NCBI RefSeq assembly: GCF_016461825.1
Contig: NZ_JAEMNU010000153.1
Span: 54,380-118,379 of the forward strand
DNA length: 64,000 nt
Source of the DNA: Rugamonas violacea
GTDB lineage: Bacteria > Pseudomonadota > Gammaproteobacteria > Burkholderiales > Burkholderiaceae_D
Direction: 5' to 3'
How positions within the stretch are numbered: position 1 is the first letter of the stretch; each line of letters starts with the position of its first letter. Made by a program: the position numbers and the translations under genes. Positions 11,556 to 21,857 of the stretch are shown here, one piece after another. Under the pieces are notes generated by a model, which made no database searches, was not told the origin of the DNA, and was given only the letters and a program-made list of their open reading frames with translations.

Positions 11556-14363
11556 ATGGAATTAGCCAAGTCTTTCGAGCCTGCCGACATTGAACAATTC
11601 TGGCGCAGCGAGTGGGAACAGCGCGGTTACTTCACCGCCACCCTCGACGCCGGCAAACCGTCCTTCGGCATCCAGCTGCCGCCGCCGAACGTCACCGGCA
11701 CGCTGCACATGGGCCACGCCTTCAACCAGACCGTGATGGACGGCCTGACCCGCTACCACCGCATGCTCGGCCACAACACCGCCTGGATTCCCGGCACCGA
11801 CCACGCCGGCATCGCCACGCAGATCGTCGTCGAGCGCCAGCTCGACGCGCAGAAGATCTCGCGCCATGATTTGGGCCGCGAAAAATTCGTCGAAAAAGTC
11901 TGGGAGTGGAAAGAAAAATCCGGCTCCACCATCACCGGCCAGATGCGCCGCATGGGCACCTCGCCGGACTGGAAGCGCGAGTACTTCACCATGGACGAAA
12001 CCCGCTCGAAGGTCGTCACCGACGTCTTCGTGCGCCTGCACGAGCAGGGCCTGATCTACCGTGGCAAACGCCTGGTCAACTGGGACCCGGTGCTGGGCAC
12101 CGCCGTGTCCGACCTGGAAGTGGCGTCGGAGGAGGAGGACGGCTCGATGTGGTACATCAAGTACCCGCTGGCCGACGGCAGCGGCTTCCTGACGGTGGCC
12201 ACCACCCGTCCGGAAACCATGCTGGGCGACACCGCCGTGGCGGTCGACCCGACCGACGAGCGCTACCAGGCGCTGGTCGGCCAGATGCTCAAGCTGCCCC
12301 TGAGCGAGCGCGAAATCCCGATCATCGCCGACTCCTATGTCGACAAGGAATTCGGCACCGGCTGCGTCAAGATCACCCCGGCCCACGACCTGAACGATTA
12401 CGCCGTCGGCCAGCGCCACAACCTCGACATGCCGATCATCCTGACGCTCGACGCCAAGATCAGCGACGAGGCGCCGGCCGCCTACCGCGGCATGGACCGC
12501 TTCGCCGCGCGCAAGCAGATCGTCGCCGACCTCGACGCCCTGGGCTTGCTGGAACAGGTCAAGCCGCACAAGCTGATGGTGCCGCGCGGCGACCGCACCG
12601 GCGTCATCATCGAGCCGATGCTGACCGACCAGTGGTTCGTGGCGATGAGCAAGCCGGCGCCGGAAGGCACCTTCTTCCCCGGCAAATCGATCGCCGAAAC
12701 GGCGCTCGACAAGGTCGCCAACGGCGAGATCAAGTTCGTGCCGGAAAACTGGAGCACCACCTACAACCAGTGGCTCAACAACATCCAGGACTGGTGCATC
12801 TCGCGCCAACTGTGGTGGGGCCACCAGATCCCTGCCTGGTACGACGAGAAGGGCAACATCTTCGTCGCCAAGACCGAGGAGGAGGCGCGCGCCAAGGCCC
12901 ACGCCGCCGGCAGCACCGGCATGTTGCGGCGCGACGCCGACGTGCTCGACACCTGGTTCTCGTCGGCGCTGATCCCCTTCTCGACCATGGGCTGGCCGGA
13001 GGAAACCCCGGACATCAAGGCCTTCCTGCCGTCGTCGGTGCTGGTCACCGGCTTCGACATCATCTTCTTCTGGGTCGCCCGGATGGTGATGATGACCGCC
13101 CACTTCACGGGAAAAGTGCCATTTAACACCGTGTACGTGCACGGCCTGGTGCGCGACTCGACGGGACAGAAGATGTCCAAGTCGAAGGGCAACACGCTCG
13201 ACCCGATCGACCTGATCGACGGCATCGACCTGGAGGGGCTGATCGTCAAGCGCACCACCGGCCTGATGAATCCGCGCGACGCCGAGAAGATCGCCAAGGC
13301 GACGCGCAAGGAATTCCCCAACGGTATCGCCGCCTACGGCAGCGACGCGGTGCGCTTCACCATGGCCAGCTACGCCTCGCTGGGCCGCAACATCAACTTC
13401 GACCTGGGCCGCTGCGAAGGCTACCGCAACTTCTGCAACAAGATGTGGAACGCCACCCGCTTCGTGCTGATGAACACCGAAGGCAAGGATTGCACGCCGA
13501 ACGAGGCCGAGCTGTCGATGGCCGACAAGTGGATCATCTCGCTGCTGCAAAAGGCCGAGCTGGACGTCGCCAAGGGCTTCGAGGACTTCCGCTTCGACAA
13601 CATCGCCAGCACCATCTACAAGTTCGTCTGGGACGAGTACTGCGACTGGTATCTGGAAGTGGCCAAGGTGCAAGTGCAGCACGGCACGGAAGGCCAGCAA
13701 CAAGCCACCCGCCACACCCTGCTGCGCGTGCTGGAAGTGGTGCTGCGCCTGGCGCATCCGATCATTCCTTTCGTCACCGAAGCGCTGTGGCAGACCGTCG
13801 CCCCGCTGGCCGGCAAGACGCTGAACCCGGCCGGCGATTCGATCATGATGCAGCCGTATCCGATCGCCAACACCGCGAAAATCGACGAGGCCGCCGAAGC
13901 CTGGATGCAGCAACTCAAGGCGCTGACCGACGCCACCCGCAACCTGCGCGGCGAGATGCAGTTGTCGCCGTCGCTGCGGGTGCCGCTGATCGTCGAGGCG
14001 AAGGATGCCGCCGACCGTGCCGCGCTGGAAGTGTTCGCGCCCTACGTGCAGTCGCTGGGCAAGCTGGCCGAGGTCAACATCGTCGACGCCCTGCCGGAAT
14101 CGCCGGCCGCCGTCTCCATCGTCGGCACCACCAAGCTGATGCTGAAGGTGGAGATCGACGTCAAGGCCGAGCGCGAGCGCCTGTCCAAGGAGATCGCCCG
14201 CCTCGAAGGCGAGATCGCCAAGGCCAACGGCAAACTGTCCAACGAGAGCTTCGTCGCCCGCGCGCCGGTCGAGGTGGTGGCCCAGGAGAAGGAACGGGTC
14301 GCCAACTTCGGCGCCACGGTGGAGAAGATGCGCGAACAGTTCGCCAAACTGCCTGCCGCATAA
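11556..14363 (+). CDS. valS: valyl-tRNA synthetase
   Basis: Charges tRNA-Val. 935 aa from the ATG at 11556 ([13 protein letters not shown]). Class I signatures: [17 protein letters not shown] (HIGH element) and [10 protein letters not shown] (KMSKS). An editing (CP1) domain with [15 protein letters not shown] lies between them, WWGHQIPAW and [10 protein letters not shown] follow, then an anticodon-binding helical domain. The last about 65 residues form the coiled-coil tRNA-binding arm ([20 protein letters not shown]). A typical single-copy housekeeping gene, followed by a palindromic repeat rather than a classic terminator. Confidence 0.99.
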   Translation: MELAKSFEPADIEQFWRSEWEQRGYFTATLDAGKPSFGIQLPPPNVTGTLHMGHAFNQTVMDGLTRYHRMLGHNTAWIPGTDHAGIATQIVVERQLDAQKISRHDLGREKFVEKVWEWKEKSGSTITGQMRRMGTSPDWKREYFTMDETRSKVVTDVFVRLHEQGLIYRGKRLVNWDPVLGTAVSDLEVASEEEDGSMWYIKYPLADGSGFLTVATTRPETMLGDTAVAVDPTDERYQALVGQMLKLPLSEREIPIIADSYVDKEFGTGCVKITPAHDLNDYAVGQRHNLDMPIILTLDAKISDEAPAAYRGMDRFAARKQIVADLDALGLLEQVKPHKLMVPRGDRTGVIIEPMLTDQWFVAMSKPAPEGTFFPGKSIAETALDKVANGEIKFVPENWSTTYNQWLNNIQDWCISRQLWWGHQIPAWYDEKGNIFVAKTEEEARAKAHAAGSTGMLRRDADVLDTWFSSALIPFSTMGWPEETPDIKAFLPSSVLVTGFDIIFFWVARMVMMTAHFTGKVPFNTVYVHGLVRDSTGQKMSKSKGNTLDPIDLIDGIDLEGLIVKRTTGLMNPRDAEKIAKATRKEFPNGIAAYGSDAVRFTMASYASLGRNINFDLGRCEGYRNFCNKMWNATRFVLMNTEGKDCTPNEAELSMADKWIISLLQKAELDVAKGFEDFRFDNIASTIYKFVWDEYCDWYLEVAKVQVQHGTEGQQQATRHTLLRVLEVVLRLAHPIIPFVTEALWQTVAPLAGKTLNPAGDSIMMQPYPIANTAKIDEAAEAWMQQLKALTDATRNLRGEMQLSPSLRVPLIVEAKDAADRAALEVFAPYVQSLGKLAEVNIVDALPESPAAVSIVGTTKLMLKVEIDVKAERERLSKEIARLEGEIAKANGKLSNESFVARAPVEVVAQEKERVANFGATVEKMREQFAKLPAA

Positions 14364-14420
14364 GTCTTTGCGTTGCGGCCGCTGGCCGCGATTCCGCCAA
14401 ATTAAGGCGCCGGCGACGGC

Positions 14421-14509
14421 AAACACCACCCACCGGCAGAGAGCCGGGGTCGGACTCCCCGCCTTGGCGCGGCGGGTCCGACCCCAGTTCTTTGCCGGTG
14501 GGTTTTTTT
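14421..14509. repeat. nested palindromic element, copy 3 (3' of valS)
   Basis: The best-formed copy. The outer arms ACCCACCGGCA and TGCCGGTGGGT are fully complementary and end in a seven-T run, so on the plus strand it could terminate valS transcription. The core is GGGGTCGGAC..CCCCGCC, a short loop, then GGCGGGTCCGACCCC. It lies 58 bases after the valS stop. Confidence 0.9.
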
Positions 14510-14626
14510 ACGTCCAGGAGACGAAATAGCACGAGTGGTCAAATTTTTTGCGGAGAGATGCTCACAAGCGATAACAGTTTGCTAAACTTGGGCTCGCATA
14601 AAAACTAAACCTTTGGAGACAACAAA

Positions 14627-15085
14627 ATGCGCTCAATCAAACAAGTAGCAATCATCGCCGGCGGCATCGCCGCGTCCCTGCTGGCCGCGCCGGTGTGGGC
14701 CGACGAGGGCAGCCCGGTCGGCCTGTGGAAGAACATCGACGACGTCTCCGGCAAGCCGAAGGCGCTGATCCGCATCACCGAGAGCAACGGTGCGCTGCAG
14801 GGCCAGATCGAGAAACTGTTCCGCGCCCCCAACGAGGAGCAGAATCCGAAGTGCGACAAGTGCGAGGGCGCCCGCAAGGACGCGCCGGTGATCGGCCTGG
14901 TCATCATGTCGGGACTGAAGAAGGACGGCAGCGAGTACACCGGCGGCGAGATCCTCGACCCGGACAACGGCAAGGTCTACAAGAGCAAGATGAACCTGGC
15001 CGACGGCGGCAAGAAACTCAACGTGCGCGGCTACATCGGCATTCCGATGCTGGGCCGTTCGCAGACCTGGGTGCGGCAGGACTAA
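14627..15085 (+). CDS. DUF2147 domain-containing secreted protein
   Basis: 152 aa with an N-terminal signal peptide (cleavage probably after PVWA, residue about 25). The mature part matches the DUF2147 pattern: SPVGLWKNIDDVSGKPKALI near its start, a CDKCEG pair in the middle, GLVIMSGLKKDG, and a C-terminal WVRQD. The family is periplasmic, lipocalin-like in outline and of unknown function. GGAGACAACAAA precedes the ATG. It is a single-gene unit followed by a strong terminator. Confidence 0.85.
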   Translation: MRSIKQVAIIAGGIAASLLAAPVWADEGSPVGLWKNIDDVSGKPKALIRITESNGALQGQIEKLFRAPNEEQNPKCDKCEGARKDAPVIGLVIMSGLKKDGSEYTGGEILDPDNGKVYKSKMNLADGGKKLNVRGYIGIPMLGRSQTWVRQD

Positions 15086-15111
15086 GCCCCGCCACCCCGC
15101 CACCCGCTGGG

Positions 15112-15148
15112 AACGCCGCCGGACAGCTTGCTGCCGGCGGCGTTTTTT
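15112..15148 (+). terminator. rho-independent terminator of the DUF2147 gene
   Basis: Stem AACGCCGCCGG / CCGGCGGCGTT with loop, then TTTTTT. The T-run contains the stop codon of the convergent yaiI gene. Confidence 0.9.
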
Positions 15149-15602
15149 ATGGTTGTGGAATGTGCTTGCGCAGGTGCCGGTCCAGGCTGTTGGCGAAGCT
15201 CTGCCGGTCGGACTGGCTGAAGGCCGCCGGGCCGCCGGTGTCGACGCCGCTGCCGCGCAGCTCGTCCATGAAGGCGCGCATGGTCAGCATCTGCGCGATG
15301 TTGTCGTTGGTGTAGAACTCGCCGCGCGGGTTGAGCGCGAAGCCGCCCTTCTTCAGCACGTCCGAAGCCAGCGGGATGTCGCCGGTGACGACCAGGTCGC
15401 CGGCCGCCAGCAGGCGCACGATCTCCTGGTCGGCCACGTCGGCGCCGGACGGCACCTGCACCGAGCGGATGTAGCGCGATGGCGGCACGCGCAGCAACTG
15501 GTTGGCCACCAGAGTCAGCTGCAACTGCGTGCGCTCGGCGACGCGGTACAGAATATCCTTGACCACGGCCGGACAGGCGTCGGCGTCGACCCAGATCTGC
15601 AT
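15147..15602 (-). CDS. YaiI/YqxD family protein (DUF188)
   Basis: 151 aa. PIN-like nuclease-fold family of unknown role: N-terminal [11 protein letters not shown] with the acidic pair, [36 protein letters not shown] and [14 protein letters not shown] all match. Start at 15602, where ATG overlaps the ruvB stop (TGATG); ATG at 15605 is equally possible. Translational coupling to ruvB is likely, though no functional link to Holliday-junction processing is established. Confidence 0.85.
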   Translation of the reverse strand: MQIWVDADACPAVVKDILYRVAERTQLQLTLVANQLLRVPPSRYIRSVQVPSGADVADQEIVRLLAAGDLVVTGDIPLASDVLKKGGFALNPRGEFYTNDNIAQMLTMRAFMDELRGSGVDTGGPAAFSQSDRQSFANSLDRHLRKHIPQP

Positions 15603-16657
15603 CATTGCTCCCACAGCTCGCCGTTCGGACTGAGCCGGGGCGGCGTCACGCCGAAGTGCAGGTAGGCGGCCGGCGTGGCCACCCGGCCGCGCGGCGTGCG
15701 CTGCAAGAATCCCTGCTGGATCAAATACGGTTCGAGCACGTCCTCGATGGTGTCGGCCGCCTCGCCGATGGCCGCCGCCAGGTTGCCGACGCCGACCGGG
15801 CCGCCGCCGAACTTGAACAGCACCGCCTCGAGCAGCTTGCGGTCCATCACGTCGAAGCCGACCGTGTCGACGTCGAGCATCACCAGCGCGGCGTCGGCGA
15901 CGGCCTTGGTGATGTCGCCGTTGCCCTTGACCTCGGCGTAGTCGCGCACCCGGCGCAGCAGCCGGTTGGCGATGCGCGGCGTGCCGCGCGCGCGGCGGGC
16001 GATCTCGACCGCGCCGTCCGGCTCGATGTGGGCCTTCAACAGCGCGGCGCTGCGCGTGACGATCTTGGTCAATTCCTCCGCCGTGTAGAACTCCAGCCGG
16101 GCGACGATGCCGAAGCGGTCGCGCAGCGGGTTGGTCAGCATGCCGGCGCGGGTGGTGGCGCCGACCAGGGTGAACGGTTGCAGGTCCAGCTTGACCGAGC
16201 GGGCGGCCGGGCCTTCGCCGATCATGATGTCGATCTGGTAGTCCTCCAGCGCCGGGTAGAGGATCTCCTCGACCACCGGCGACAGGCGGTGGATCTCGTC
16301 GATGAACAGCACGTCGTTGGCTTCCAGGTTGGTCAGGATGGCGGCCAGGTCGCCCGGCCGCTCCAGCACCGGGCCGGAGGTCTGGCGCAGGTTGACGCCC
16401 ATCTCGCGGGCGATGATGTTGGCCAGGGTGGTCTTGCCCAGACCGGGCGGGCCGAACAGCAAGGTGTGGTCGAGCGCCTCGCCACGGTTGCGCGCCGCCG
16501 CGATGAAGATCTCCAGCTGGTCGCGGATCTTGCTCTGGCCGACGTATTCGTCCAGATGCTTGGGCCGCAGCGCCCGCTCGATGGCCTCCTCGTTGGGCGA
16601 GGACGGCGTCGGCGCGATGATGCGTTGTTCGGTGAAATTATCGGTCTGGATACTCAT
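15602..16657 (-). CDS. ruvB: Holliday junction branch migration ATPase RuvB
   Basis: 351-aa AAA+ motor that drives branch migration with RuvA and hands junctions to RuvC. Walker [12 protein letters not shown], Walker [11 protein letters not shown], sensor 1 GATTRAGML and a C-terminal winged helix ([10 protein letters not shown]). Follows ruvA by 3 bases in a ruvC-ruvA-ruvB order. The N-terminal 25 residues are variable, as is normal. Confidence 0.98.
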   Translation of the reverse strand: MSIQTDNFTEQRIIAPTPSSPNEEAIERALRPKHLDEYVGQSKIRDQLEIFIAAARNRGEALDHTLLFGPPGLGKTTLANIIAREMGVNLRQTSGPVLERPGDLAAILTNLEANDVLFIDEIHRLSPVVEEILYPALEDYQIDIMIGEGPAARSVKLDLQPFTLVGATTRAGMLTNPLRDRFGIVARLEFYTAEELTKIVTRSAALLKAHIEPDGAVEIARRARGTPRIANRLLRRVRDYAEVKGNGDITKAVADAALVMLDVDTVGFDVMDRKLLEAVLFKFGGGPVGVGNLAAAIGEAADTIEDVLEPYLIQQGFLQRTPRGRVATPAAYLHFGVTPPRLSPNGELWEQ

Positions 16658-16660
16658 GCA

Positions 16661-17239
16661 TTAACCCTTGGACAGCGCCTTCAGCGCCAGCTTGATGCCA
16701 TCGGACACGCCACTGCCGGCCGGCACGGCTTTCAGCGCCAGCAACGCTTCCTTGTCCGAATAGCCCAGCGCGACCAGCGCGTTCAGGATATCAGATTGCG
16801 AGTCCGGCACCGCGTGCGCGCCGCCGGCGCCGAGGTCGGCGCCCAGCTTGCCCTTGAGTTCCAGCAGCAGGCGCTCGGCGGTTTTCTTGCCGATGCCGGG
16901 CACCTTGACCAGGCGGCCGGTCTCCTGCAGTGTGACGGCCTGGGCCAGGTCGGCGATGGTCATGCCGGACAAGATCGACAGCGCCATGCGCGCGCCCACG
17001 CCGGTGATCTTGATCAACTGGCGGAACACGGCGCGCTCCTCGGCGTGGCCGAAGCCGAACAGCAAATGGGCGTCCTCGCGGATGGTCTGGTGGGTGAACA
17101 ACACCACCTTCTCGCCGACGCCGGGCAGGTTGTAGAAGGTGCTCATCGGCACGTCGACTTCGTAGCCGACGCCATGGCAGTCGACCAGCAGTTGCGGTGG
17201 ATTTTTTTCAAGCAATACACCGGAGAGACGACCGATCAT
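16661..17239 (-). CDS. ruvA: Holliday junction branch migration protein RuvA
   Basis: 192 aa. An N-terminal OB-fold ([20 protein letters not shown]) is followed by two helix-hairpin-helix motifs ([28 protein letters not shown]) that clamp the junction, and the flexible C-terminal domain III that binds RuvB ([16 protein letters not shown]). It lies between ruvC (35 bases upstream) and ruvB. Confidence 0.98.
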   Translation of the reverse strand: MIGRLSGVLLEKNPPQLLVDCHGVGYEVDVPMSTFYNLPGVGEKVVLFTHQTIREDAHLLFGFGHAEERAVFRQLIKITGVGARMALSILSGMTIADLAQAVTLQETGRLVKVPGIGKKTAERLLLELKGKLGADLGAGGAHAVPDSQSDILNALVALGYSDKEALLALKAVPAGSGVSDGIKLALKALSKG

Positions 17240-17274
17240 CGTGTTACCTTTTTTGAAGAATGTTGGGGGAGGAA

Positions 17275-17811
17275 CTAGCCGACCAGGCGGCCGCGCTTCA
17301 TGCGCAGACCGGCCAGGCCGGGGCCGATGGCGCTGATCAGCGCCAGCGTGTCGTGGCTGTTGGCGTGGCAGATGGCCACGCCGAGCGCGTCGGCGGCATC
17401 GGTGCCGGGCAGGCCGGGCAGCGCCAGCAGGCGCGCCACCATCGCCTGCACCTGCTCCTTGGCCGCCTTGCCGTGGCCGGTGACGGCCTGCTTGACTTGC
17501 AGCGCGGTGTATTCGGCCACTTCGAGCTCGGCGTCGACCAGCGCGCAGATGGCGGCGCCACGGGCCTGGCCCAGCAGCAGGGTCGACTGCGGATTGACGT
17601 TGACGAAGACTTTTTCGATGGCCGCGCAGTCGGGCCGGTAGGTCGCGGCGACCTCGGCGATGCTGCGCAGGATCACCTTCAGGCGCACCGGCAACTCGCC
17701 CTCGCCGCTCTTGATGGTGCCCGAGGCGATGTAACGCAACTTGCTGCCTTGCTTGTCGATGACGCCGAAGCCGGTGGTGCGCAAGCCAGGGTCGATGCCG
17801 AGAATAATCAT
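17275..17811 (-). CDS. ruvC: crossover junction endodeoxyribonuclease RuvC
   Basis: Resolves Holliday junctions. 178 aa from the ATG at 17811 ([19 protein letters not shown]); a longer open frame to 17871 lacks family similarity. Acidic active-site residues are visible in [13 protein letters not shown] and the C-terminal [16 protein letters not shown]. First gene of the ruvCAB(-yaiI) set, downstream of purH across a palindromic repeat. Confidence 0.97.
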   Translation of the reverse strand: MIILGIDPGLRTTGFGVIDKQGSKLRYIASGTIKSGEGELPVRLKVILRSIAEVAATYRPDCAAIEKVFVNVNPQSTLLLGQARGAAICALVDAELEVAEYTALQVKQAVTGHGKAAKEQVQAMVARLLALPGLPGTDAADALGVAICHANSHDTLALISAIGPGLAGLRMKRGRLVG

Positions 17812-17877
17812 CGTCAGATTGTATGCACTAAGGCAAGTGGGAGCAAGGGCGGACTGCCGTGGCCGGTACAAAGAAAC

Positions 17878-17917
17878 AGGGACCGTCCCCGGGCGGCTTG
17901 CCCCGGGACGGTCCCTG
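17878..17917. repeat. long GGGACCGTCCC palindrome between purH and ruvC
   Basis: CAGGGACCGTCCC at 17878-17890 and GGGACGGTCCCTG at 17905-17917 pair perfectly across a GC-rich loop. There is no T-run on either side. It differs in sequence from the GGGGTC(G/A)GACCC family but occupies the same kind of position, just after a stop or before a gene. Confidence 0.85.
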
Positions 17918-17971
17918 CGCGCTTGAGCGCGCGCCCAGGGCGCGCGATCGAGGTGGAACGATCGGCAACGA

Positions 17972-19543
17972 TCAATGACGGAAGTGGCGGATGCCGGTGT
18001 ACAGCATGACCACGCCGCGCTCGTCGGCGGCGTCGATCACTTCCTGGTCGCGCATCGAGCCGCCCGGCTGGATGACGCAGTTGGCGCCGGCGTCGACCAC
18101 CACGTCGAGGCCGTCGCGGAAGGGGAAGAAGGCGTCCGAGGCGACCACCGAACCGGTCAGCGACAGACCGGCGTTCTGCGCCTTGATCGAGGCGATGCGG
18201 GCGGAGTCGATGCGGCTCATCTGGCCGGCGCCGACGCCCAGGGTCATGTTGCCGCCGCAGAAGACGATGGCGTTCGACTTGACGTACTTGGCGACGCGCC
18301 AGGCGAACATCAGGTCCTGCAACTGCTGTTGGGTGGGCTGCAGCTTGGTGACCACTTTCAGGTCGCCCAGCAGGACGTTTTTCGCGTCGGCCGACTGCAC
18401 CAGCAGGCCGCCGCCGACGCGCTTGAAGTCCATGGCGTTGACACCGTGGCCCAGCGGGATTTCCAGCAGGCGCACGTTTTGTTTCGCCGACAAAATTTGC
18501 TTGGCGTCGGCCGAGAACGACGGCGCGATCAGCACTTCGACGAACAGCTTGGCCAGCTCGCTGGCGGCGGCGCCGTCCACTTCGACGTTGAAGGCGATGA
18601 TGCCGCCGAAGGCCGAGGTCGGGTCCGTCTTCAGCGCGCGCAGGTAGGCGTCGGCGGCGCTGGCGCCCAGGGCCACGCCGCAGGGGTTGGCGTGCTTGAC
18701 GATGACGCAGGCGGCGCTCTGCTCGAAGCCGCCCATGCTCTTGACGCATTCCCAGGCCGCGTCGGCGTCGGCGATGTTGTTGTACGACAGTTCCTTGCCC
18801 TGCAGCTGGCGGTAGTTGCCCAGCGCGCCCTCGGTCACGCTCAGGTCGCGGTAGAAGGCGGCCGACTGGTGCGGGTTCTCGCCGTAGCGCATGTCCTGGA
18901 CTTTTTCAAACGCCACGTTCAGCGTCTGCGGATACTGGGCGCGGGTGGCGTGCTGCTTGTCGGCGCCCAGGCTGCTCAGGTAGTTGGCGATGGCGCCGTC
19001 GTACTGGGCGGTGTGGGCGTAGACCTTGGTGGCCAGCTTGAAACGGGTGTCGTAGCCGACCACGCCGGCCTTGATCTCGTCGAGCACCACCGCATAGTCG
19101 ACCGGGTCGCAGATCACCACCACGTCCTTGTGGTTCTTGGCCGCCGACCGCAGCATGGCCGGGCCGCCGATGTCGATGTTCTCGATGGCGTCCTCCAGCG
19201 TGCAGCTGTCCTTGGCCACGGTGGCCTGGAAGGGGTACAGATTGACCACCACCATGTCGATGGTCGGGATCTTGTGCTCTGCCAGCTTGGCCATGTGCTC
19301 GGGGAAATCGCGGCGCGCCAGGATGCCGCCGTGCACCATCGGATGCAGGGTCTTGACGCGGCCGTCGAGCATCTCCGGGAAGCCGGTGTAGTCGGCGACC
19401 TCGGTCACGGCGACGCCGTTGTCGGCCAGCAGTTTGGCGGTGCCGCCGGTCGACAGGATGTTGACGCCCATGGCGGCCAACGCGCGCGCGAAGTCGAGCA
19501 CGCCGGTTTTGTCGGAGACGGAGATGAGAGCTTGTTTGATCAT
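17972..19543 (-). CDS. purH: bifunctional AICAR formyltransferase / IMP cyclohydrolase
   Basis: Last two steps of IMP synthesis. 523 aa from the ATG at 19543 ([15 protein letters not shown]). The N-terminal IMP cyclohydrolase (MGS-like) domain has [14 protein letters not shown] and [14 protein letters not shown]; the C-terminal transformylase has [12 protein letters not shown] and a terminal [14 protein letters not shown]. Downstream of fis on the same strand (109 bases). Confidence 0.98.
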   Translation of the reverse strand: MIKQALISVSDKTGVLDFARALAAMGVNILSTGGTAKLLADNGVAVTEVADYTGFPEMLDGRVKTLHPMVHGGILARRDFPEHMAKLAEHKIPTIDMVVVNLYPFQATVAKDSCTLEDAIENIDIGGPAMLRSAAKNHKDVVVICDPVDYAVVLDEIKAGVVGYDTRFKLATKVYAHTAQYDGAIANYLSSLGADKQHATRAQYPQTLNVAFEKVQDMRYGENPHQSAAFYRDLSVTEGALGNYRQLQGKELSYNNIADADAAWECVKSMGGFEQSAACVIVKHANPCGVALGASAADAYLRALKTDPTSAFGGIIAFNVEVDGAAASELAKLFVEVLIAPSFSADAKQILSAKQNVRLLEIPLGHGVNAMDFKRVGGGLLVQSADAKNVLLGDLKVVTKLQPTQQQLQDLMFAWRVAKYVKSNAIVFCGGNMTLGVGAGQMSRIDSARIASIKAQNAGLSLTGSVVASDAFFPFRDGLDVVVDAGANCVIQPGGSMRDQEVIDAADERGVVMLYTGIRHFRH

Positions 19544-19652
19544 GGCAGTGGCTAGGTGGTTGAGTATTCTGGACAAATCAAGGCTGCACGGGCGCGGCAT
19601 TCAGCGCGCCGACGGCCGTCCCCGGCCACCGGCGAGGCGCAACGGACGACGA

Positions 19653-19886
19653 TTACAGCAGGCCGTGCTCTTGGAGTTTCTTGCGCAAAGTGTTGCGGTT
19701 GATGCCGAGCATTTGCGCGGCGTGCGACTGGTTGCCGTCGGCGCGGGTCATGACCACTTCGAGGATCGGCTTTTCGACGGTCAACACGACCATGTCGTAG
19801 ATGTTCGATGCTTGCTGCTCGCCCAGGTCGTTGAAGTAATCTTCAAGGCTCTTCTGGACAACTTCCTGGATACTTTCTTTGCTCAT
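19653..19886 (-). CDS. fis: Fis family DNA-binding protein
   Basis: 77-aa nucleoid protein. Almost all of the second half is the factor-for-inversion-stimulation HTH: RADGNQSHAAQMLGINRNTL and RKKLQEHGLL. It is shorter than the 98-aa enterobacterial Fis at the N-terminus, as in other betaproteobacteria. It follows dusB, as in the dusB-fis operon widely conserved in proteobacteria; here purH comes next. Confidence 0.95.
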   Translation of the reverse strand: MSKESIQEVVQKSLEDYFNDLGEQQASNIYDMVVLTVEKPILEVVMTRADGNQSHAAQMLGINRNTLRKKLQEHGLL

Positions 19887-19997
19887 TTTAATGTCATTCG
19901 GCTAATTAATATTTCGTGACGCTGTGCCGCGTACGCTGCGAGCGGTGAAGCGCTTGCCCTTTTTTTATATAACTTTTTTGGTGCTGCCGCAGCCGGC

Positions 19998-21014
19998 TTA
20001 TGCGGGCTGCAAATCATCGGAGAGGCGGTATTGTAACCGCTCACCAAAACTCCATTGCGATTCAAAAAACTGGTCGACCGCCTGCAACTGCGCGTCGATC
20101 GACTCCAACAGATTCATTTTTTGGCGGAATTCCTCGCCGCCGGCCAGGTCGCGCACATACCAGCCGATGTGCTTGCGCGCCGTGCGCACGCCGAGGAAAT
20201 CGCCGTAGAAGGCGTAGTGGGCGCGCAGGTGCTCGTCCATCAGGGCGCGCACCTCGTCCACATACGGCGCCGGCAAGTGTTGGCCGGTGCGCAGGAAATG
20301 TTCGATCTCGCGGAAGATCCACGGCCGCCCCTGCGCCGCGCGGCCGACCATGATGGCGTCGGCGCCGGTCTGCTCCAGCACATATTTGGCCTTCTCCGGC
20401 GAGGTGATGTCGCCGTTGGCCACCACCGGAATGCCCACCGAGCGCTTGACCGCCGCGATGGTGTCGTACTCGGCGTCGCCCTTGTAGCCGTCGGCGCGGG
20501 TGCGGCCATGCAAGGTCAGCATGGCGATACCGGCGTCCTCGGCGATGCGGGCGATGTTCAGGGCGTTCTTGTTCAGGCGGTCCCAGCCGGTGCGGAACTT
20601 CAGCGTGACCGGCACGTCGACCGCGCCGACCACCGCGTGCAGGATCTTCTCGACCAGCGCCTCGTCCTGCAGCAGGGCCGAACCGCACCAGCTGTTGCAG
20701 ACCTTTTTCACCGGGCAACCCATGTTGATGTCGATGATCTGGGCGCCGCGCTCGACGTTGAAGCGGGCGCAGTCGGCCAGGTCCCGCGGGTCGGCGCCGG
20801 CGATCTGCACCGCCTTCGGCTCCATTTCGCCGGTGTGGTCGGTGCGGCGCGAACTCTTTTCCGTCGCCCACAGGCGCGGATTCGAGGCGGCCATCTCCGA
20901 TACCGCGTAGCCGGCGCCGAGCTGTTTGCACAGTTGGCGGAAAGGCCGATCCGTCACGCCCGCCATGGGGGCGACGAAAACGTTGTTACGCAGTAAGTAG
21001 GGGCCGATTTGCAC
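19998..21014 (-). CDS. dusB: tRNA-dihydrouridine synthase DusB
   Basis: FMN enzyme reducing uridines in the tRNA D-loop. 338 aa from a GTG at 21014, giving (M)QIGPYLLRNNVFVAPMAG, which matches the family N-terminus and has AGG 8 bases upstream; the longer frame would need a TTG at 21020 with no room for a ribosome site. Motifs: APMAGVTDRPFRQL, INMGCPVKKVCNSWCGSALL (catalytic Cys in GCP), TLHGRTRADGY, VVANGDI and DAIMVGRAAQGRPWIF. Two further Cys follow the catalytic Cys. First gene of dusB-fis. Confidence 0.96.
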   Translation of the reverse strand: MQIGPYLLRNNVFVAPMAGVTDRPFRQLCKQLGAGYAVSEMAASNPRLWATEKSSRRTDHTGEMEPKAVQIAGADPRDLADCARFNVERGAQIIDINMGCPVKKVCNSWCGSALLQDEALVEKILHAVVGAVDVPVTLKFRTGWDRLNKNALNIARIAEDAGIAMLTLHGRTRADGYKGDAEYDTIAAVKRSVGIPVVANGDITSPEKAKYVLEQTGADAIMVGRAAQGRPWIFREIEHFLRTGQHLPAPYVDEVRALMDEHLRAHYAFYGDFLGVRTARKHIGWYVRDLAGGEEFRQKMNLLESIDAQLQAVDQFFESQWSFGERLQYRLSDDLQPA

Positions 21015-21206
21015 TGACAATACCTGAATGGGAGGAAGGAACCCTCTATTTTAACCGATGGCCTGCTCAATTAATAAGCACTATTTTCATGGCTGCGTAT
21101 AAAACACTGTTGTGATCGGTGATCGGACAGTTGCCGTGGTGAAAATTTAAGCACGCGCGTGCGCCCGCCGCCGGGGCGCCGGCGGCGCGGCAAAGCTTGC
21201 TACAAA

Positions 21207-21851
21207 TTAAATGATGTCGTCCAGCGCGGCCAGTTGCAGGTGCTCGACCTCGCCCCAGCTGTCGAGCGTCAACTTTCCGCCCGCCAGGGTGAAGCGGTTG
21301 ATGCTGGCGTTTTTGACTTGAAAGTCGCGCGGGCTGTCGAGCGACATGCCGACCGCCGCCCGATAAGCGCATTCAAGCACGCCGCCATGCGCCACCACGA
21401 CCAGCGTCCGGCCGGCGTGGCGGCCGCCCCAGCCGACGATGGCGTCGAGCGTGCGGCGGTAGAACTGGCGGAAGCTTTCGGCGTCGCGCTCGCCGGAGGG
21501 CATCACGGCGTCGATATCGCGCGCCTGCCACAGCGCGTACTCGGCCGGGTAACGCCGCTCGATGTCGCTGTAGAGCATGCCTTCGAAGCCGCCGTAGCAG
21601 CGCTCGCGCAACTGGGCGTCGGTGTGCAACGGCAACGTGTGCAGCGCGGCCACCGCCTGCGCCGTCTGCATGGCGCGTTGCAGGTCGCTGGCGACCACCA
21701 GGTCGACCGGCTCGTCGGCCAGCGCCCGGGCCAGCGCCTCGGCCTGGCGCAAGCCCTCGTCGTTGAGGGCGATGTCGGTGTGGCCCTGCAGGCGGCGCAC
21801 GGCGTTCCACGCCGTCTCGCCGTGGCGGATCAGTAAAATCTTGGTGCTCAT
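21207..21851 (-). CDS. histidine phosphatase family protein (GpmB/CobC-like)
   Basis: 214 aa. The phosphohistidine signature LLIRHGETAWNAVRRLQGH lies at residue 5 onward, with the second Arg in VASDLQRAMQTA, the acid ERCYGGFEGM, and the second catalytic His in VVVAHGGVLE. Substrate cannot be assigned from sequence: phosphoglycerate mutase-like, alpha-ribazole phosphatase or broad phosphatase are all possible. It starts 6 bases after the PEBP gene and is probably cotranscribed with it. Confidence 0.9.
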   Translation of the reverse strand: MSTKILLIRHGETAWNAVRRLQGHTDIALNDEGLRQAEALARALADEPVDLVVASDLQRAMQTAQAVAALHTLPLHTDAQLRERCYGGFEGMLYSDIERRYPAEYALWQARDIDAVMPSGERDAESFRQFYRRTLDAIVGWGGRHAGRTLVVVAHGGVLECAYRAAVGMSLDSPRDFQVKNASINRFTLAGGKLTLDSWGEVEHLQLAALDDII

Positions 21852-21857
21852 GCCATC

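Noticed and set aside
11562-14429. A 955-aa open frame antisense to valS
   Set aside because: It mirrors valS codon phase; in very GC-rich genes the opposite strand stays open because stop codons are rare. The translation is low-complexity with no domain.
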